In this document: piece after piece, positions 1-8,194 of the stretch
Position numbering within the stretch: the stretch's first letter is position 1
Layout of the letters: the number at the start of each line of letters is the position of its first letter
Assembly: GCF_000383915.1 (NCBI RefSeq)
Contig: NZ_KB912942.1
Span: 6,706,413-6,770,412, forward strand
Direction of reading: 5' to 3'
Length of the DNA: 64,000 nucleotides
DNA from: Amycolatopsis benzoatilytica AK 16/65
Lineage (GTDB): Bacteria; Actinomycetota; Actinomycetes; Mycobacteriales; Pseudonocardiaceae
Made by a program: the position numbers and the translations under genes
The notes under the pieces: model-generated
Told to the model about the DNA's origin: nothing
The model's input: only the letters and a program-made list of their open reading frames with translations
The model's database searches: none

Positions 1-881
1 TCGCCGAGCACCTTGCCGATGTACAGCTTCGCGCCCGGTGCCGCGCCCTTGCGCTTGCCTCCGTCGGCCGCACCGCTGCCGGTGATCGTCGAAGCGACGT
101 GCGTGCCGTGGCCGACCCGGTCGACCAGGTCCGCGCTGGACGAGAAGTTGGCGGTCTTCTCGACCTTGCCCGCGAGATCGGGGTGCGTGGCGTCGAAACC
201 GGTGTCCAGGACGGCGACCTTGACGCCGGTGCCGTCGTATCCGGCCGCCCACGCCTGCGGGGCGCCGATCTGCGGGACACTGCGATCGAGCGAGGCGTGC
301 ACCTTGCGGTCCAGCGAAATCCTTTCCACCGCGCCGGAAGCGGCGTGCGGACCGGTGAACGACTCCCAGAACTCTCCGGCACGCTTCTTGTCCTCGCGGA
401 CCGCGCGGCCGTGCACGCTCGGCAACTCGGCACCCTGCTCGGCCCCGGCCAGCCTCGGCGCGGCCGCGATCGACCTGCCCTTGGCGTAGTGCGTGATCAA
501 CGGGAGCTTCGCGCTCGTTTCGTCGGCGTAGCCCTGTGCGATCAGGTCGGTGACGTCGAACAGCGCCTTGTCGAGGCGCTTGCTGGCGACGAACCGCATC
601 GCGTCGGAAGGAACGACGGTCAGTTTTCCGTCCACATCGGACTGACTGAACCGGATCCGCTCGCGGCCCTTGCCCGGCTGGACGGTCGCGATCTGCCGAC
701 CGCCCGGCACCGCCTCGACCTGGACGACGTCGCCGGTCATCAAGGTGACCTTGTGCCGCTCACCGGGATTCTGCGCTGGCACGCCGGCGGCGGGGTCAGC
801 CGCCGCGGGGACCGCCTGGCCGAGCATCGCGACCAGTGCCCCCGTGCAGCCGAGTGCGAAAACTCGTGATCTCCACGTCAT
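1..881 (-). CDS. Secreted S8 (subtilisin-family) serine protease, N-terminal part
   Basis: The gene enters from the left edge, so only about the first 293 residues are seen. The ATG at 881 gives a Sec signal peptide: a basic start (MTWRSR), a hydrophobic stretch and an Ala-rich cleavage region (VPAAAD). A propeptide-like segment of roughly 190 residues follows, then the start of a subtilase catalytic domain. The Asp motif AVLDTGFDATHPDLAG and the His motif GHGTHVAS are both present; the catalytic Ser lies outside the window. Long secreted S8 proteases of this layout are common in actinomycetes and degrade extracellular protein. Nothing ties it to the type VII genes: the N-terminus does not look like a mycosin. 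Confidence 0.88.
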   Translation of the reverse strand, partial: MTWRSRVFALGCTGALVAMLGQAVPAAADPAAGVPAQNPGERHKVTLMTGDVVQVEAVPGGRQIATVQPGKGRERIRFSQSDVDGKLTVVPSDAMRFVASKRLDKALFDVTDLIAQGYADETSAKLPLITHYAKGRSIAAAPRLAGAEQGAELPSVHGRAVREDKKRAGEFWESFTGPHAASGAVERISLDRKVHASLDRSVPQIGAPQAWAAGYDGTGVKVAVLDTGFDATHPDLAGKVEKTANFSSSADLVDRVGHGTHVASTITGSGAADGGKRKGAAPGAKLYIGKVLG

Positions 882-964
882 CGCATCAGGTTCGGGGCGA
901 GCCGGGGGCCGCGTCACTACCTGGCGGCTGTCGCGGTTGCGACATGTCGCAACTGGGACAGCGG

Positions 965-1621
965 TTACTCTCCGGTTGCCGCAGCGGTATAGACCAGTAG
1001 CCGGTCGGCGAGTTCGTCAGGGCGGCTCAGCAACGCCAGGTGGGAGCCGGGCATCTCGTCGGCGACCAGGCCGAGCCGGTCCCGCGCGACCCGCCGTTGC
1101 AAGTCGGCGCCGAAGAACCGGTCGTCCTGGAAAAGCAGCACCTTCGTAGGCAGGTCCGGCAACCGCTCGCCCGGCCACGGCAGGCCGTAGTCCCGGCTCT
1201 TCGGCTCGCGCCCGCGGCGCATGTTCTCCTTCGCCAGCTCCGACGGGAGATCGTGCAGGAAGTGCTCTTCGGCCTTCATCTCGCCGGGAAATTCGAAGCC
1301 GACGTTCTCCCACCATTCGCCGGGTGCCTCGCCGGGTGCGGGGATCATCCCGGCGACGAAGACGAGCAGCCGCGCGCCGACTCGGTCGGCCACCAGCGGA
1401 GCGGTGAAGCCGCCATAGGAGTGCCCGACCACGACGACGTCGCGGGCGTCGCCGAGCGCGGTGACGACGGCGTCCGCGAAGTCGTCCTGGGTCGCTTGCG
1501 GGTCCTCGATCGGAAGGTCGGGAGCGACGACCCCATGCCCGCGCGCGCTCAGCCGGGCAGCGACCAGGTGCCAGTCCCAGCCGCTGCCCCCGCCTCCGTG
1601 GATCAGTGCGAACGTCGCCAT
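965..1621 (-). CDS. Alpha/beta-fold hydrolase
   Basis: A 218-residue single-domain alpha/beta hydrolase without a signal peptide. An oxyanion-hole HGGGGSGWDW lies at residues 8-17, the nucleophile elbow GHSYGG has Ser68, and the likely catalytic His is in PGSHLALLSRPDELAD near the C-terminus. The fold and size match esterase- or MenH-like hydrolases of the kind annotated as salicylate-esterase or HNL-like. The substrate cannot be read from sequence. It starts only 10 bp after the stop of the upstream HNH gene on the same strand, so the two may be co-transcribed. Confidence 0.82.
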   Translation of the reverse strand: MATFALIHGGGGSGWDWHLVAARLSARGHGVVAPDLPIEDPQATQDDFADAVVTALGDARDVVVVGHSYGGFTAPLVADRVGARLLVFVAGMIPAPGEAPGEWWENVGFEFPGEMKAEEHFLHDLPSELAKENMRRGREPKSRDYGLPWPGERLPDLPTKVLLFQDDRFFGADLQRRVARDRLGLVADEMPGSHLALLSRPDELADRLLVYTAAATGE

Positions 1622-1631
1622 GGGATCAGTT

Positions 1632-2288
1632 CTACCCGCAGCGCTTCACCATGTCCTGCAGCGCGGTCTTTTCCATGTCCGTCACGGACAAGCCGTAGAA
1701 GTGCTTCACGGTGATCCAATCCGTCGCATAGGTGCACCAGAACCCCACGGACGGCGGCTTCCACTCGTCGGGCGCCTTGTCGCTCTTCTGCCGGTTCACA
1801 CTGGCGGTGACCGCGAACAGCTGCGGCCGGGTCAGGTCGTTGGCGAACTGCTCGCGCTTCTCCTGCGTCCAGTCGCGCGCGCCGCTCACCCACGCCTGGC
1901 CGAGCGGGACCATGTGGTCGATGTCGAGCTGCCCCGGCTTGGTCCAGGTCGCGCCGTCGTACACGCTGACCCAGGTGCCCGATGTCGGCTTGCAGTCGCT
2001 GCCGGCCTGGACGTTCTTGCCCGCGCGCTTGAGGACGACCTCGCGCGTGTCGCAGCTGTCGCCCTGGCTGTCCCAGTGCTTGAACTTGTCCCGCGAATAG
2101 CCAGTCATAGTGCCGCGCGCCGCGATCTTCAGCTCGGACAGCTGCTTGGTCGCGTCCGCCGCGGACGCCGGAGCGGCCTCGGACGTGTTGTCGCCGACTT
2201 CGCGCTGGGCGTACCAGAACCCGAAGACAGCGACGAGAAGCACGACCGCGAGCAGCACGGTCCGCTTGGTGGGGAACTTCCGGGCCAT
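1632..2288 (-). CDS. Secreted or anchored HNH-family nuclease (DUF1524-like)
   Basis: A 218-residue protein. The start at 2288 (MARKFPTKRT) is chosen because GAAAGGA sits just upstream and the N-terminus then reads as a signal anchor (basic residues, then VLLAVVLLVAVFGFWYA). The mature part carries the DUF1524/HNH nuclease signature DIDHMVPLGQAW, followed by the conserved LTRPQLFAVTASVNRQKSD. A CDTREVVLKR segment and the other Cys residues suggest a disulfide-stabilised extracellular protein. Actinobacterial members are usually annotated as HNH endonuclease family proteins; their role (nutrient nuclease or defence) is not established. It is divergent from the Sel1-repeat gene. Confidence 0.85.
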   Translation of the reverse strand: MARKFPTKRTVLLAVVLLVAVFGFWYAQREVGDNTSEAAPASAADATKQLSELKIAARGTMTGYSRDKFKHWDSQGDSCDTREVVLKRAGKNVQAGSDCKPTSGTWVSVYDGATWTKPGQLDIDHMVPLGQAWVSGARDWTQEKREQFANDLTRPQLFAVTASVNRQKSDKAPDEWKPPSVGFWCTYATDWITVKHFYGLSVTDMEKTALQDMVKRCG

Positions 2289-2522
2289 GACGCGCGGGAT
2301 CCTTTCGACGGGGTGGAGCCGGAGTATGCCCCGCGGCGGACCGGTAATCGCGCAGACACTCTCGGCAGCGGACTGGCCGTGGCCCGGGACACGTACCGTC
2401 AGCTGTTGCCCGGCAACGAAAAAGCGCAGCTCAACGGGGGTGGAAAACGCTCGCGAAGCTGTCACGCCGACCGGCTCGCGAGCGATCTCCGATCAAAGGG
2501 GGCGGAAAGGAGCGGGTCGAGG

Positions 2523-3560
2523 ATGCCCGGGCGGCTGCGGAACTGGAACACGCGCGTCGACGATTTCCTGCGCCGCAAGGCAGCGGAGGGCGGGAACGTG
2601 GTCGCGATGGCGCGGGTCGCGGCTGACCTGCGCGAACGCGGCCAGCTCGCGGAAGCCGAGGAGTGGTACCGCCGAGCCGCTTCGGGCGGGGACCGGATCG
2701 CGATGACCGGACTCGCCCGGCTGCTGTCCGACCGGGGCGAGCATGCCGAAGCCGAACGCTGGTACCACGAAGCCGCGCAGGCCGGCGAGCCGCACGGGAT
2801 GCTCGGGTACGCCCGGACCTGCGAAAAGAACGGCCGGCCGGAGGACGCGGAGCACTGGTACGTCGCCGCCTGCCGCGCCGGCGCGACCGAGGCGTGCGGA
2901 CCGCTCGGGCATTTCCTGGTGGAGACCGGCCGGTTCGCCGACGCGGAGAGCTGGTGCCGGCGAGCCGCGGAAGACGGTGATTCGAGGGCGATGCTGGACC
3001 TGGGGCGCGCCCTGCAGGAACGCGGCTTGATCGAGGACGCGGTGAGTTGGTGGCGAGCGGCAGCGGAAGCCGGAGAGCTTGCCGCGACCTGCCTGCTGGG
3101 CCGTCAGGCGGAACGGGCGCGCCGGGAGGGCGACGCCGAGCGATGGTTCCGGCGAGGCGCGAAAGGCGGCTACGTCGAGGCGAAGGTGCGGCTGGGCTTG
3201 TTGCTGCACCGGCGCGGCGAGGTGGAAGAGGCCGAGCACTGGTACCTGGCCGCGGCCGAAGCCGGCGACGCCGCGGCGATGACCAACCTGGGCGTCCTGG
3301 CGCGGAACCGGGGCGACGAAGGGGAGGCGGCCGCCTGGTACCGGAAGGCGGCTGAGCACGGCAGTGTCCCGGCGCTGACGAATCTGGGACATCTCGCGGA
3401 GGCGCGCGATGACCTCGCGCGGGCTGAACGGTGCTTCCGGACCGCCGCCGAGACTGGGGATGTGCAGGGGATGTTGAGCCTGGCCCGGATGCTGCGCGCG
3501 CGGGGGGCGCTGGCAGAGGCCGAGCAGTGGCAGGGACGGGCGGAGGACCGGCCCCGGTGA
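2523..3560 (+). CDS. Sel1/TPR-repeat protein
   Basis: A 345-residue, purely repetitive protein. About nine tandem helical repeats of 36 residues run the whole length, each with the pattern EAExWYRxAAxxGDxxAM...LG, which is the Sel1-like (SLR) consensus. The ATG at 2523 follows GGAAAGGAG and begins just ahead of the first repeat. There is no signal peptide, membrane segment or catalytic domain, so the protein is probably a cytoplasmic protein-protein interaction scaffold. Near-identical repeat units make the region prone to copy-number change. The partner is unknown. Confidence 0.85.
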   Translation: MPGRLRNWNTRVDDFLRRKAAEGGNVVAMARVAADLRERGQLAEAEEWYRRAASGGDRIAMTGLARLLSDRGEHAEAERWYHEAAQAGEPHGMLGYARTCEKNGRPEDAEHWYVAACRAGATEACGPLGHFLVETGRFADAESWCRRAAEDGDSRAMLDLGRALQERGLIEDAVSWWRAAAEAGELAATCLLGRQAERARREGDAERWFRRGAKGGYVEAKVRLGLLLHRRGEVEEAEHWYLAAAEAGDAAAMTNLGVLARNRGDEGEAAAWYRKAAEHGSVPALTNLGHLAEARDDLARAERCFRTAAETGDVQGMLSLARMLRARGALAEAEQWQGRAEDRPR

Positions 3561-3657
3561 CCGGGCAGGCAGGTGCCGGGCAGGCGGGTCCCTTGACCCG
3601 GAAGTCCACAATAGACACCCCGCGCCCATCTCAGGGTCCACTCCGGGGTCTTCCCGG

Positions 3658-4584
3658 ATGTCTGTCCGCCGCCGCCGCATTAGCGTCGAGCGAGTGTTCA
3701 GACGTGTGCTCCTCGCCCTCCTCGCCGGCATCGCCGTGTTCCTGGTGCCGTGGACCGTCTACCTGGGCGTGACCCTGCCCCAGCGCTTCGACACGAGCCA
3801 GTGGCGGCTCGCCTGGGTCGGTTTCGACATCGTGCTCCTGTTCTGCTTCGCCGCGTCCGCCGTGCTCGGCCTCCGCCGCAGCCGCGCATCGGTGCCGATG
3901 CTGGCCGCGACCGCGGCGCTGATGTGCTGCGACGCGTGGTTCGACGTCGTCCTCGACTGGGGCGGTCCGGACCAGTGGGCCAGCGTCGGGACGGCGCTGC
4001 TCGCCGAGATCCCGATCGCGGTGCTCCTGCTGCTGCGCGCCCGCGCACTGCTCGCCGGCCGGGCCCGGCCGCGGAACCTGACCATGCGCGACATCGCCGT
4101 GCACTCCAACCCGAACTACCAGCGGCTGCTCCGTCTCCTGCCGGCCACCTCGGCCGAGCTGCGAGCGCAGATCCCGGCGATCGACGTCCCGGCCGCGCTG
4201 CTGACCCTCACCCACGCCGGCTACGTCCGCCGCGCTCGCGACGGACGCTGGCACCCCGTCCCGCACAGCACGAACGAAGCGAAGCCAGAGGACTTCCCGG
4301 AGCAGGACCGGGCGGCTCTGACCGAGTACCTGGACGCCAAATACGACCGCGAGGCCCGCCTGTTCGCCTGGGCCGCCGAACACCGCGACAGCTTCGACGG
4401 CTGGACCGGCGGCAGCCGCGCCGGAATGCACCTGACGCACAAGGATGTGAAGGAGTTCGAAGCGGAGTACCTGGAACTGGTGCACCGCTACGCCGCCCGC
4501 CGCGTCCGGCCGACCGCGAACACCCGTCCGATGCTGCTGCGGTTCTACGCGTTCCCGGAGCCGTCGCCGGCCGAACTGTCGTAA
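3658..4584 (+). CDS. Four-helix membrane protein with a cytosolic C-terminal domain, unknown function
   Basis: A 308-residue protein. After a basic N-terminus there are about four hydrophobic segments (LLALLAGIAVFLVPWTVYLG, FDIVLLFCFAASAVLGL, VPMLAATAALMCCDAW, LLAEIPIAVLLLL) within the first 135 residues. The remaining 170 residues are soluble. Part of this soluble domain (ATSAELRAQIPAIDVPAALLTLTHAGYVRRARDG, read in two pieces) has the helix pattern of a winged helix, with a strand after it. It could be a membrane-tethered transcription factor or sensor, but that is inference. I do not recognise the family. Confidence 0.7.
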   Translation: MSVRRRRISVERVFRRVLLALLAGIAVFLVPWTVYLGVTLPQRFDTSQWRLAWVGFDIVLLFCFAASAVLGLRRSRASVPMLAATAALMCCDAWFDVVLDWGGPDQWASVGTALLAEIPIAVLLLLRARALLAGRARPRNLTMRDIAVHSNPNYQRLLRLLPATSAELRAQIPAIDVPAALLTLTHAGYVRRARDGRWHPVPHSTNEAKPEDFPEQDRAALTEYLDAKYDREARLFAWAAEHRDSFDGWTGGSRAGMHLTHKDVKEFEAEYLELVHRYAARRVRPTANTRPMLLRFYAFPEPSPAELS

Positions 4585-4614
4585 GTTGGCCCTTCCCAGG
4601 GAGAGGGGCAGACC

Positions 4615-4980
4615 ATGATCCATCACGTACAGGTCGCTTGCCCGGCCGGCGCGGAAGACAACCTGCGCGCGTTCTACACCGGCGTGCTCGGCTGGCCTGA
4701 GCTGCCGAAACCGCCGCTGCTGGCGGCCCGCGGCGGCTGCTGGTTCCAGGTGCCCGGCCGGGGCGGGCCGGACGGCGAGCTGCACGTCGGAGTCGACGCC
4801 GACTTCCGGCCGGCGAAGAAGGCGCATCCGGCGTTCGTGGTCGACGTGGACGCGGTCGCCGCCGCGGTCGAAGCCGCCGGTGGTTCGGTCGACTGGGCGG
4901 ACCCGGCGGAGATCCCCGGGCGGCGCCGGTTCCACGCCTTCGACCCGGTGGGCAACCGGCTGGAGTTCCTCGAGGGCTGA
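4615..4980 (+). CDS. VOC-superfamily (glyoxalase-like) protein
   Basis: A 121-residue single vicinal-oxygen-chelate domain. The start MIHHVQVACPAG gives the usual first strand with a metal-ligand-type His, followed by LRAFYTGVLGWPEL, the conserved helix of glyoxalase/bleomycin-resistance folds. It ends with FHAFDPVGNRLEFLEG, the typical last strand with the Glu ligand. One domain means it should act as a dimer. The reaction (isomerase, dioxygenase, drug binding) cannot be predicted. GGGAGAGGGG just upstream supports the start. Confidence 0.85.
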   Translation: MIHHVQVACPAGAEDNLRAFYTGVLGWPELPKPPLLAARGGCWFQVPGRGGPDGELHVGVDADFRPAKKAHPAFVVDVDAVAAAVEAAGGSVDWADPAEIPGRRRFHAFDPVGNRLEFLEG

Positions 4981-5031
4981 GATCGCCGGGAGCTGAGCCG
5001 GCCGGGAAACCGACTGTCTAATGTGGACTGC

Positions 5032-5922
5032 TTAGTCGCCGACCGCGTCTCGACCGCGCTTCACGATCAGCGGATCCGGTTCGCCGACAATGGTCTTGTC
5101 CTTGCCCTCGTAGTCGAACCGGGACAGGAAGTAGCGCATCGCGTTGATCCGCGCGCGTTTCTTGTCGTTGCTCTTGATCGTGGTCCACGGCGCGAGGTCG
5201 CTGTCGGTGCGGAGGAACATCGCCTCCTTGGCCGCGGTGTAGTCGTCCCATTTGCCGAGCGATTGCAGGTCCATCGGAGACAGCTTCCACTGCCGCACCG
5301 GGTCGACCTGGCGGATGATGAACCGGGTGCGCTGTTCGGCCTGGGTGACCGAGAACCAGAACTTCGTGACCGTGATCCCGCTCTCCACCAGCATTTCCTC
5401 GAACAACGGCACCTGGTGCATGAACTGCTCGTACTGCTCCGGCGAGCAGAACCCCATCACCCGCTCGACTCCGGCCCGGTTGTACCAGGAGCGGTCGAAC
5501 AGCACCATCTCGCCCGCGGTCGGCAGATGCTGGACGTAGCGCTGGAAATACCACTGATGGGCTTCCCGGTCACTGGGCTTGCCCAGCGCGACGATCCGCG
5601 CGTGCCGCGGGTTGAGATGCTCCATGAACCGCTTGATGGTGCCGCCCTTGCCCGCGGCGTCGCGGCCCTCGAAGAGGAGGACGTGTCGGCCGCCGGTCTC
5701 GCTGATCGAGTTCTGCAGCTTCAGCAGTTCGACCTGCAGGAGGTATTTGGTCTCGTCGTACTCCTCGCGCGACATGCGCTCGTCGTACGGGTAGTTCTCC
5801 CGCCAGGTGTCGACCGCCTTGCCGAACGTGTCGATCAGCACCGGATCGTCGTCGTGATCCTCGCCGATCGAATGCCCGTCGATCTCGAGCCGGTCGATGT
5901 ACTCCCGCACGTCCCGCAACAT
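5032..5922 (-). CDS. ppk2: Polyphosphate kinase 2
   Basis: PPK2-family kinase of 296 residues, transferring phosphate between polyphosphate and nucleotides (usually GDP/ADP to GTP/ATP). Walker A is GRDAAGKGGTIKR at residues 86-98 and the lid/Walker B block DRSWYNRAGVE begins at residue 143. The C-terminal SPMDLQSLGKWDDYTAAKEAM and KKRARINAMRYFL are the family's conserved blocks. Length fits the single-domain short class of PPK2, expected to be cytoplasmic. It converges with the VOC gene and lies alone, so no operon partner helps refine the preferred nucleotide. Confidence 0.93.
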   Translation of the reverse strand: MLRDVREYIDRLEIDGHSIGEDHDDDPVLIDTFGKAVDTWRENYPYDERMSREEYDETKYLLQVELLKLQNSISETGGRHVLLFEGRDAAGKGGTIKRFMEHLNPRHARIVALGKPSDREAHQWYFQRYVQHLPTAGEMVLFDRSWYNRAGVERVMGFCSPEQYEQFMHQVPLFEEMLVESGITVTKFWFSVTQAEQRTRFIIRQVDPVRQWKLSPMDLQSLGKWDDYTAAKEAMFLRTDSDLAPWTTIKSNDKKRARINAMRYFLSRFDYEGKDKTIVGEPDPLIVKRGRDAVGD

Positions 5923-6117
5923 GCGGCCGACCTTAAGCAGGGCAGGTGAACACCGGGTGTCTCGGCCGGGGACGCTCCGCGGGTCCGGATGCCGGCTCTC
6001 CGGCTACCGGCCGACGGCGATGCCGATACCGGTAAGGCAGGCGATCGAGACGATGGTTTCGCTGCCGTGCAAGATCGGTGTCCACAGAGGATCTGGGAAG
6101 AGTACCCCCGGACGAAC

Positions 6118-6153
6118 GGTAGGCCGGTTTCTCGTGCGAGAAACCGGCCTACC
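6118..6153. terminator. Long perfect hairpin downstream of tRNA-Arg
   Basis: Perfect inverted repeat: 17-bp arms (ggtaggccggtttctcg and its complement) around a 2-base centre. It is the second of two hairpins met by a polymerase leaving tRNA-Arg on the minus strand, and also lies between the ppk2 promoter side and the tRNA pair. A role in transcription termination is inferred; there is no long T-run. Confidence 0.6.
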
Positions 6154-6157
6154 GTAT

Positions 6158-6176
6158 ACTGTCTCGACCAGACAGT
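6158..6176 (-). terminator. Short hairpin abutting the tRNA-Arg 3' end
   Basis: Perfect 7-bp arms (actgtct/agacagt) around cgacc. It starts at the tRNA discriminator position itself, so it could act in 3'-end processing or, with the larger hairpin that follows, in termination. Confidence 0.45.
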
Positions 6177-6249
6177 GCGCCCGAAGGGATTCGAACCCCT
6201 GACCTTCTGATCCGTAGTCAGATGCTCTATCCAGCTGAGCTACGGGCGC
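6176..6249 (-). tRNA. tRNA-Arg (anticodon ACG)
   Basis: A complete cloverleaf reads on the minus strand: acceptor stem GCGCCCG/CGGGCGC, D arm GCTCAGCTGGATAGAGC, anticodon stem-loop with CTACGGA loop (ACG, decoding CGN via inosine at position 34), and T arm GGTTCGAATCC. No CCA is encoded; the discriminator base is A. It sits about 40 bp downstream of tRNA-Ser(GCU) on the same strand, so they probably share a transcript. Confidence 0.96.
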
Positions 6250-6291
6250 GTGTTCAGTTGTTAATCTAGCACCTGCCGAAACAGGCACCAG

Positions 6292-6381
6292 CGGAGGCTC
6301 CGGGATTTGAACCCGGGAGGGGGGGTTACCCCCAACCGCATTAGCAGTGCGGCGCCATAGACCAGACTAGGCGAAGCCTCC
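6292..6381 (-). tRNA. tRNA-Ser (anticodon GCT)
   Basis: Class II tRNA on the minus strand: acceptor GGAGGCT/AGCCTCC, anticodon loop CTGCTAA (GCU, reading AGC/AGU), a long variable arm built on GGGGGTAACCCCC, and T loop GGTTCAAATCC. The discriminator is G, as serine tRNAs require, and no CCA is encoded. It lies upstream of tRNA-Arg in the same direction. Confidence 0.96.
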
Positions 6382-6447
6382 TGGGTCCCAACGACCACTG
6401 CTCAGATAGGTTACACACCTCGCCAACCCCGCCGACAGGCACCCCCC

Positions 6448-8157
6448 TCAACGCTGCAGCACCCGGCGCAACCAGGGCGAACGACCGCCGAGGCCCTCGG
6501 CTTCGAAGGTGGCGATGCCGACCCTCGGCAGCGACCCGACGCCCGGGTACACGAGGTAGCGCGGTTCCCACCGGGGCTGGAACTTGGCGTTGAACCGGTA
6601 GAGGCTCTCGATCTGGATCCAGCGCGAGAAGAAATGCAGCACCTTCGCCGACAGCCGGGCGACCGGGCCGGCGCCGATCCGCTGGCCCTGTTCCATCAGG
6701 GCGCGGAAGGCGGCGAAGTTCAGGGACACCTGGTCGATGCCGTGCTCGCGCGAGTACAGCAGCAGCTCCGAGATCATCAGCTCGTTCACGCCGTTGTCGG
6801 CCGCCCGGTCACGGCGCATCACGTCCAGCGACAGACCCCGCTCGCCCCACGGCACGAACTGCAGGACGCCGCGCACCCGCCCGCCCTGTTCGGCGGTCAC
6901 GATCACCGAGCTGCGGTCGCCCATGCGGCCCAGCGCCATCGAGAAACCGCGTTCGGTCTCGGTGCCTCGCCAGGTCGCGGCCAGGTGCGCCAGTTCGGAC
7001 AGCTCGCCCGGGCGCAGGTCTTCGGCACGGCGGACCAGGACTTTGTAACCCGCCCGCTTCGTTCTCGACGCGGCTTGCCGCACACCGCGCATCACGCGGC
7101 CGTCCAGGGTGAAAGTCTCCGTGTCGACGATCGCCTCGTCACCGATCTCCAGCACTTCCAGACCGAACCGGGCCCAGACCGTCGCACCGAGCTCGGACGC
7201 GCCCATCGCGGCGGGCACCCACGCGTTGCGCCGGCAGATCTCCAGGTACTCCTCGATCGCGCCGGGCCATGCCTCGTGGTCGCCGAGCGGGTCGGCCGAG
7301 GTGAGTGCGACGCCGGCGATCACCCGGAACGTGACCGCGGCCTTGCCGGTCTTGGAGAAGACCGCGAACTTGTCGCGGCGCAGCGCGAAGTAGCCCAGCG
7401 AGTCCCGTTCGCCGTGCTGTTTGAGCAGCGCGTGCAGCCGGTCGAGTTCGTCGTCGGTCAGCTCCGGCGCGGGTTCGGCGGAGCGCAGCAGGAAGTAAGC
7501 GGACACCAGTACGCCGGTGATGCTGAAGAGCAGGCCGATCGTCGCCGACAGGTCCTCGAACCACATTTCGTGGAACTCCGCCGGGCCGCTCACCCCGCAC
7601 AGCGCGAGCGCGGACTGGACGAGCCGGTCGCCGAAGCTGAGCGGTTCGAGCATCTTCGAGGTGCCGACGGACAGCAGGATCACGTTGAGCACGAACCCGG
7701 CGAGCAGCAGTTGCAGCAGCACCCGGACCGCTCGCCAACGGCCGACCGTCGGGTCCGGCCGGGCGATGAAGTAGCGGCGGGTACCGAGCAGCCCGGCCAG
7801 CAGTACGACGGACACCACGCCCGCACCGAACACATGCCGCAGGCCGATGTGCGACAGCGCGAGCAGCGTCGCGAACCCTACCGCCAGCTGCCAGGCGCGC
7901 CGCTTCCGTCTGCGCAGCCCGGCGGCGAGCATGATCAGCAACACACCGGTGACCAGCGCCACGGCCGCGGCGGCGGTGGTCGCCTCGCTCGGCAGCTCCA
8001 GCCACTCGGACAGGTGGCCGCGCATGTTGCGCCCGGCCGGCAGCAGTGTCGATAGCACGGTCAGCAGGCCGGCCAGCCTGGTCACCCAGGTGATCGCGAC
8101 GACCGACGTGACGCCGGCCATCTGCCAGGTCTGCTGCGCGCGTGTCCCCGTCACCAA
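6448..8157 (-). CDS. MprF-like membrane protein with DUF2156 (lysyl-phosphatidylglycerol synthase-type) domain
   Basis: A 569-residue protein. The N-terminal 230 residues hold about six hydrophobic segments. The C-terminal half is a DUF2156/GNAT-like domain of the kind that transfers an aminoacyl group from tRNA to a lipid: GERDSLGYFALRRDKFAVFSK, then VAGVALTSADPLGD, and the conserved GVNELMISELLLYSREHG and RFNAKFQPRWEPRYLVYP at the end. In mycobacterial LysX this module is fused to a lysyl-tRNA synthetase; here no synthetase domain is attached. The likely job is modification of membrane lipid charge, giving resistance to cationic peptides, but the donor aminoacyl-tRNA is unknown. Other in-frame starts (for example MAGVTSVVAI) are possible. 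Confidence 0.82.
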   Translation of the reverse strand: MVTGTRAQQTWQMAGVTSVVAITWVTRLAGLLTVLSTLLPAGRNMRGHLSEWLELPSEATTAAAAVALVTGVLLIMLAAGLRRRKRRAWQLAVGFATLLALSHIGLRHVFGAGVVSVVLLAGLLGTRRYFIARPDPTVGRWRAVRVLLQLLLAGFVLNVILLSVGTSKMLEPLSFGDRLVQSALALCGVSGPAEFHEMWFEDLSATIGLLFSITGVLVSAYFLLRSAEPAPELTDDELDRLHALLKQHGERDSLGYFALRRDKFAVFSKTGKAAVTFRVIAGVALTSADPLGDHEAWPGAIEEYLEICRRNAWVPAAMGASELGATVWARFGLEVLEIGDEAIVDTETFTLDGRVMRGVRQAASRTKRAGYKVLVRRAEDLRPGELSELAHLAATWRGTETERGFSMALGRMGDRSSVIVTAEQGGRVRGVLQFVPWGERGLSLDVMRRDRAADNGVNELMISELLLYSREHGIDQVSLNFAAFRALMEQGQRIGAGPVARLSAKVLHFFSRWIQIESLYRFNAKFQPRWEPRYLVYPGVGSLPRVGIATFEAEGLGGRSPWLRRVLQR

Positions 8158-8194
8158 GCTTGCAACACGTACGGCCTCGCCATGCTTCCCCCTG

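Noticed and set aside
1..881. S8 protease as an ESX mycosin
   Set aside because: The long propeptide-like region and lack of ecc genes nearby fit a general secreted subtilisin.
2523..3560. Sel1 repeats as a DNA-level tandem repeat element
   Set aside because: Repeats are at protein level with diverged codons; they reflect the helical-repeat fold.
6176..6381. tRNA genes as integration sites of a mobile element
   Set aside because: No integrase, excisionase or duplicated tRNA 3' end is seen on either side; the neighbours are ordinary genes.
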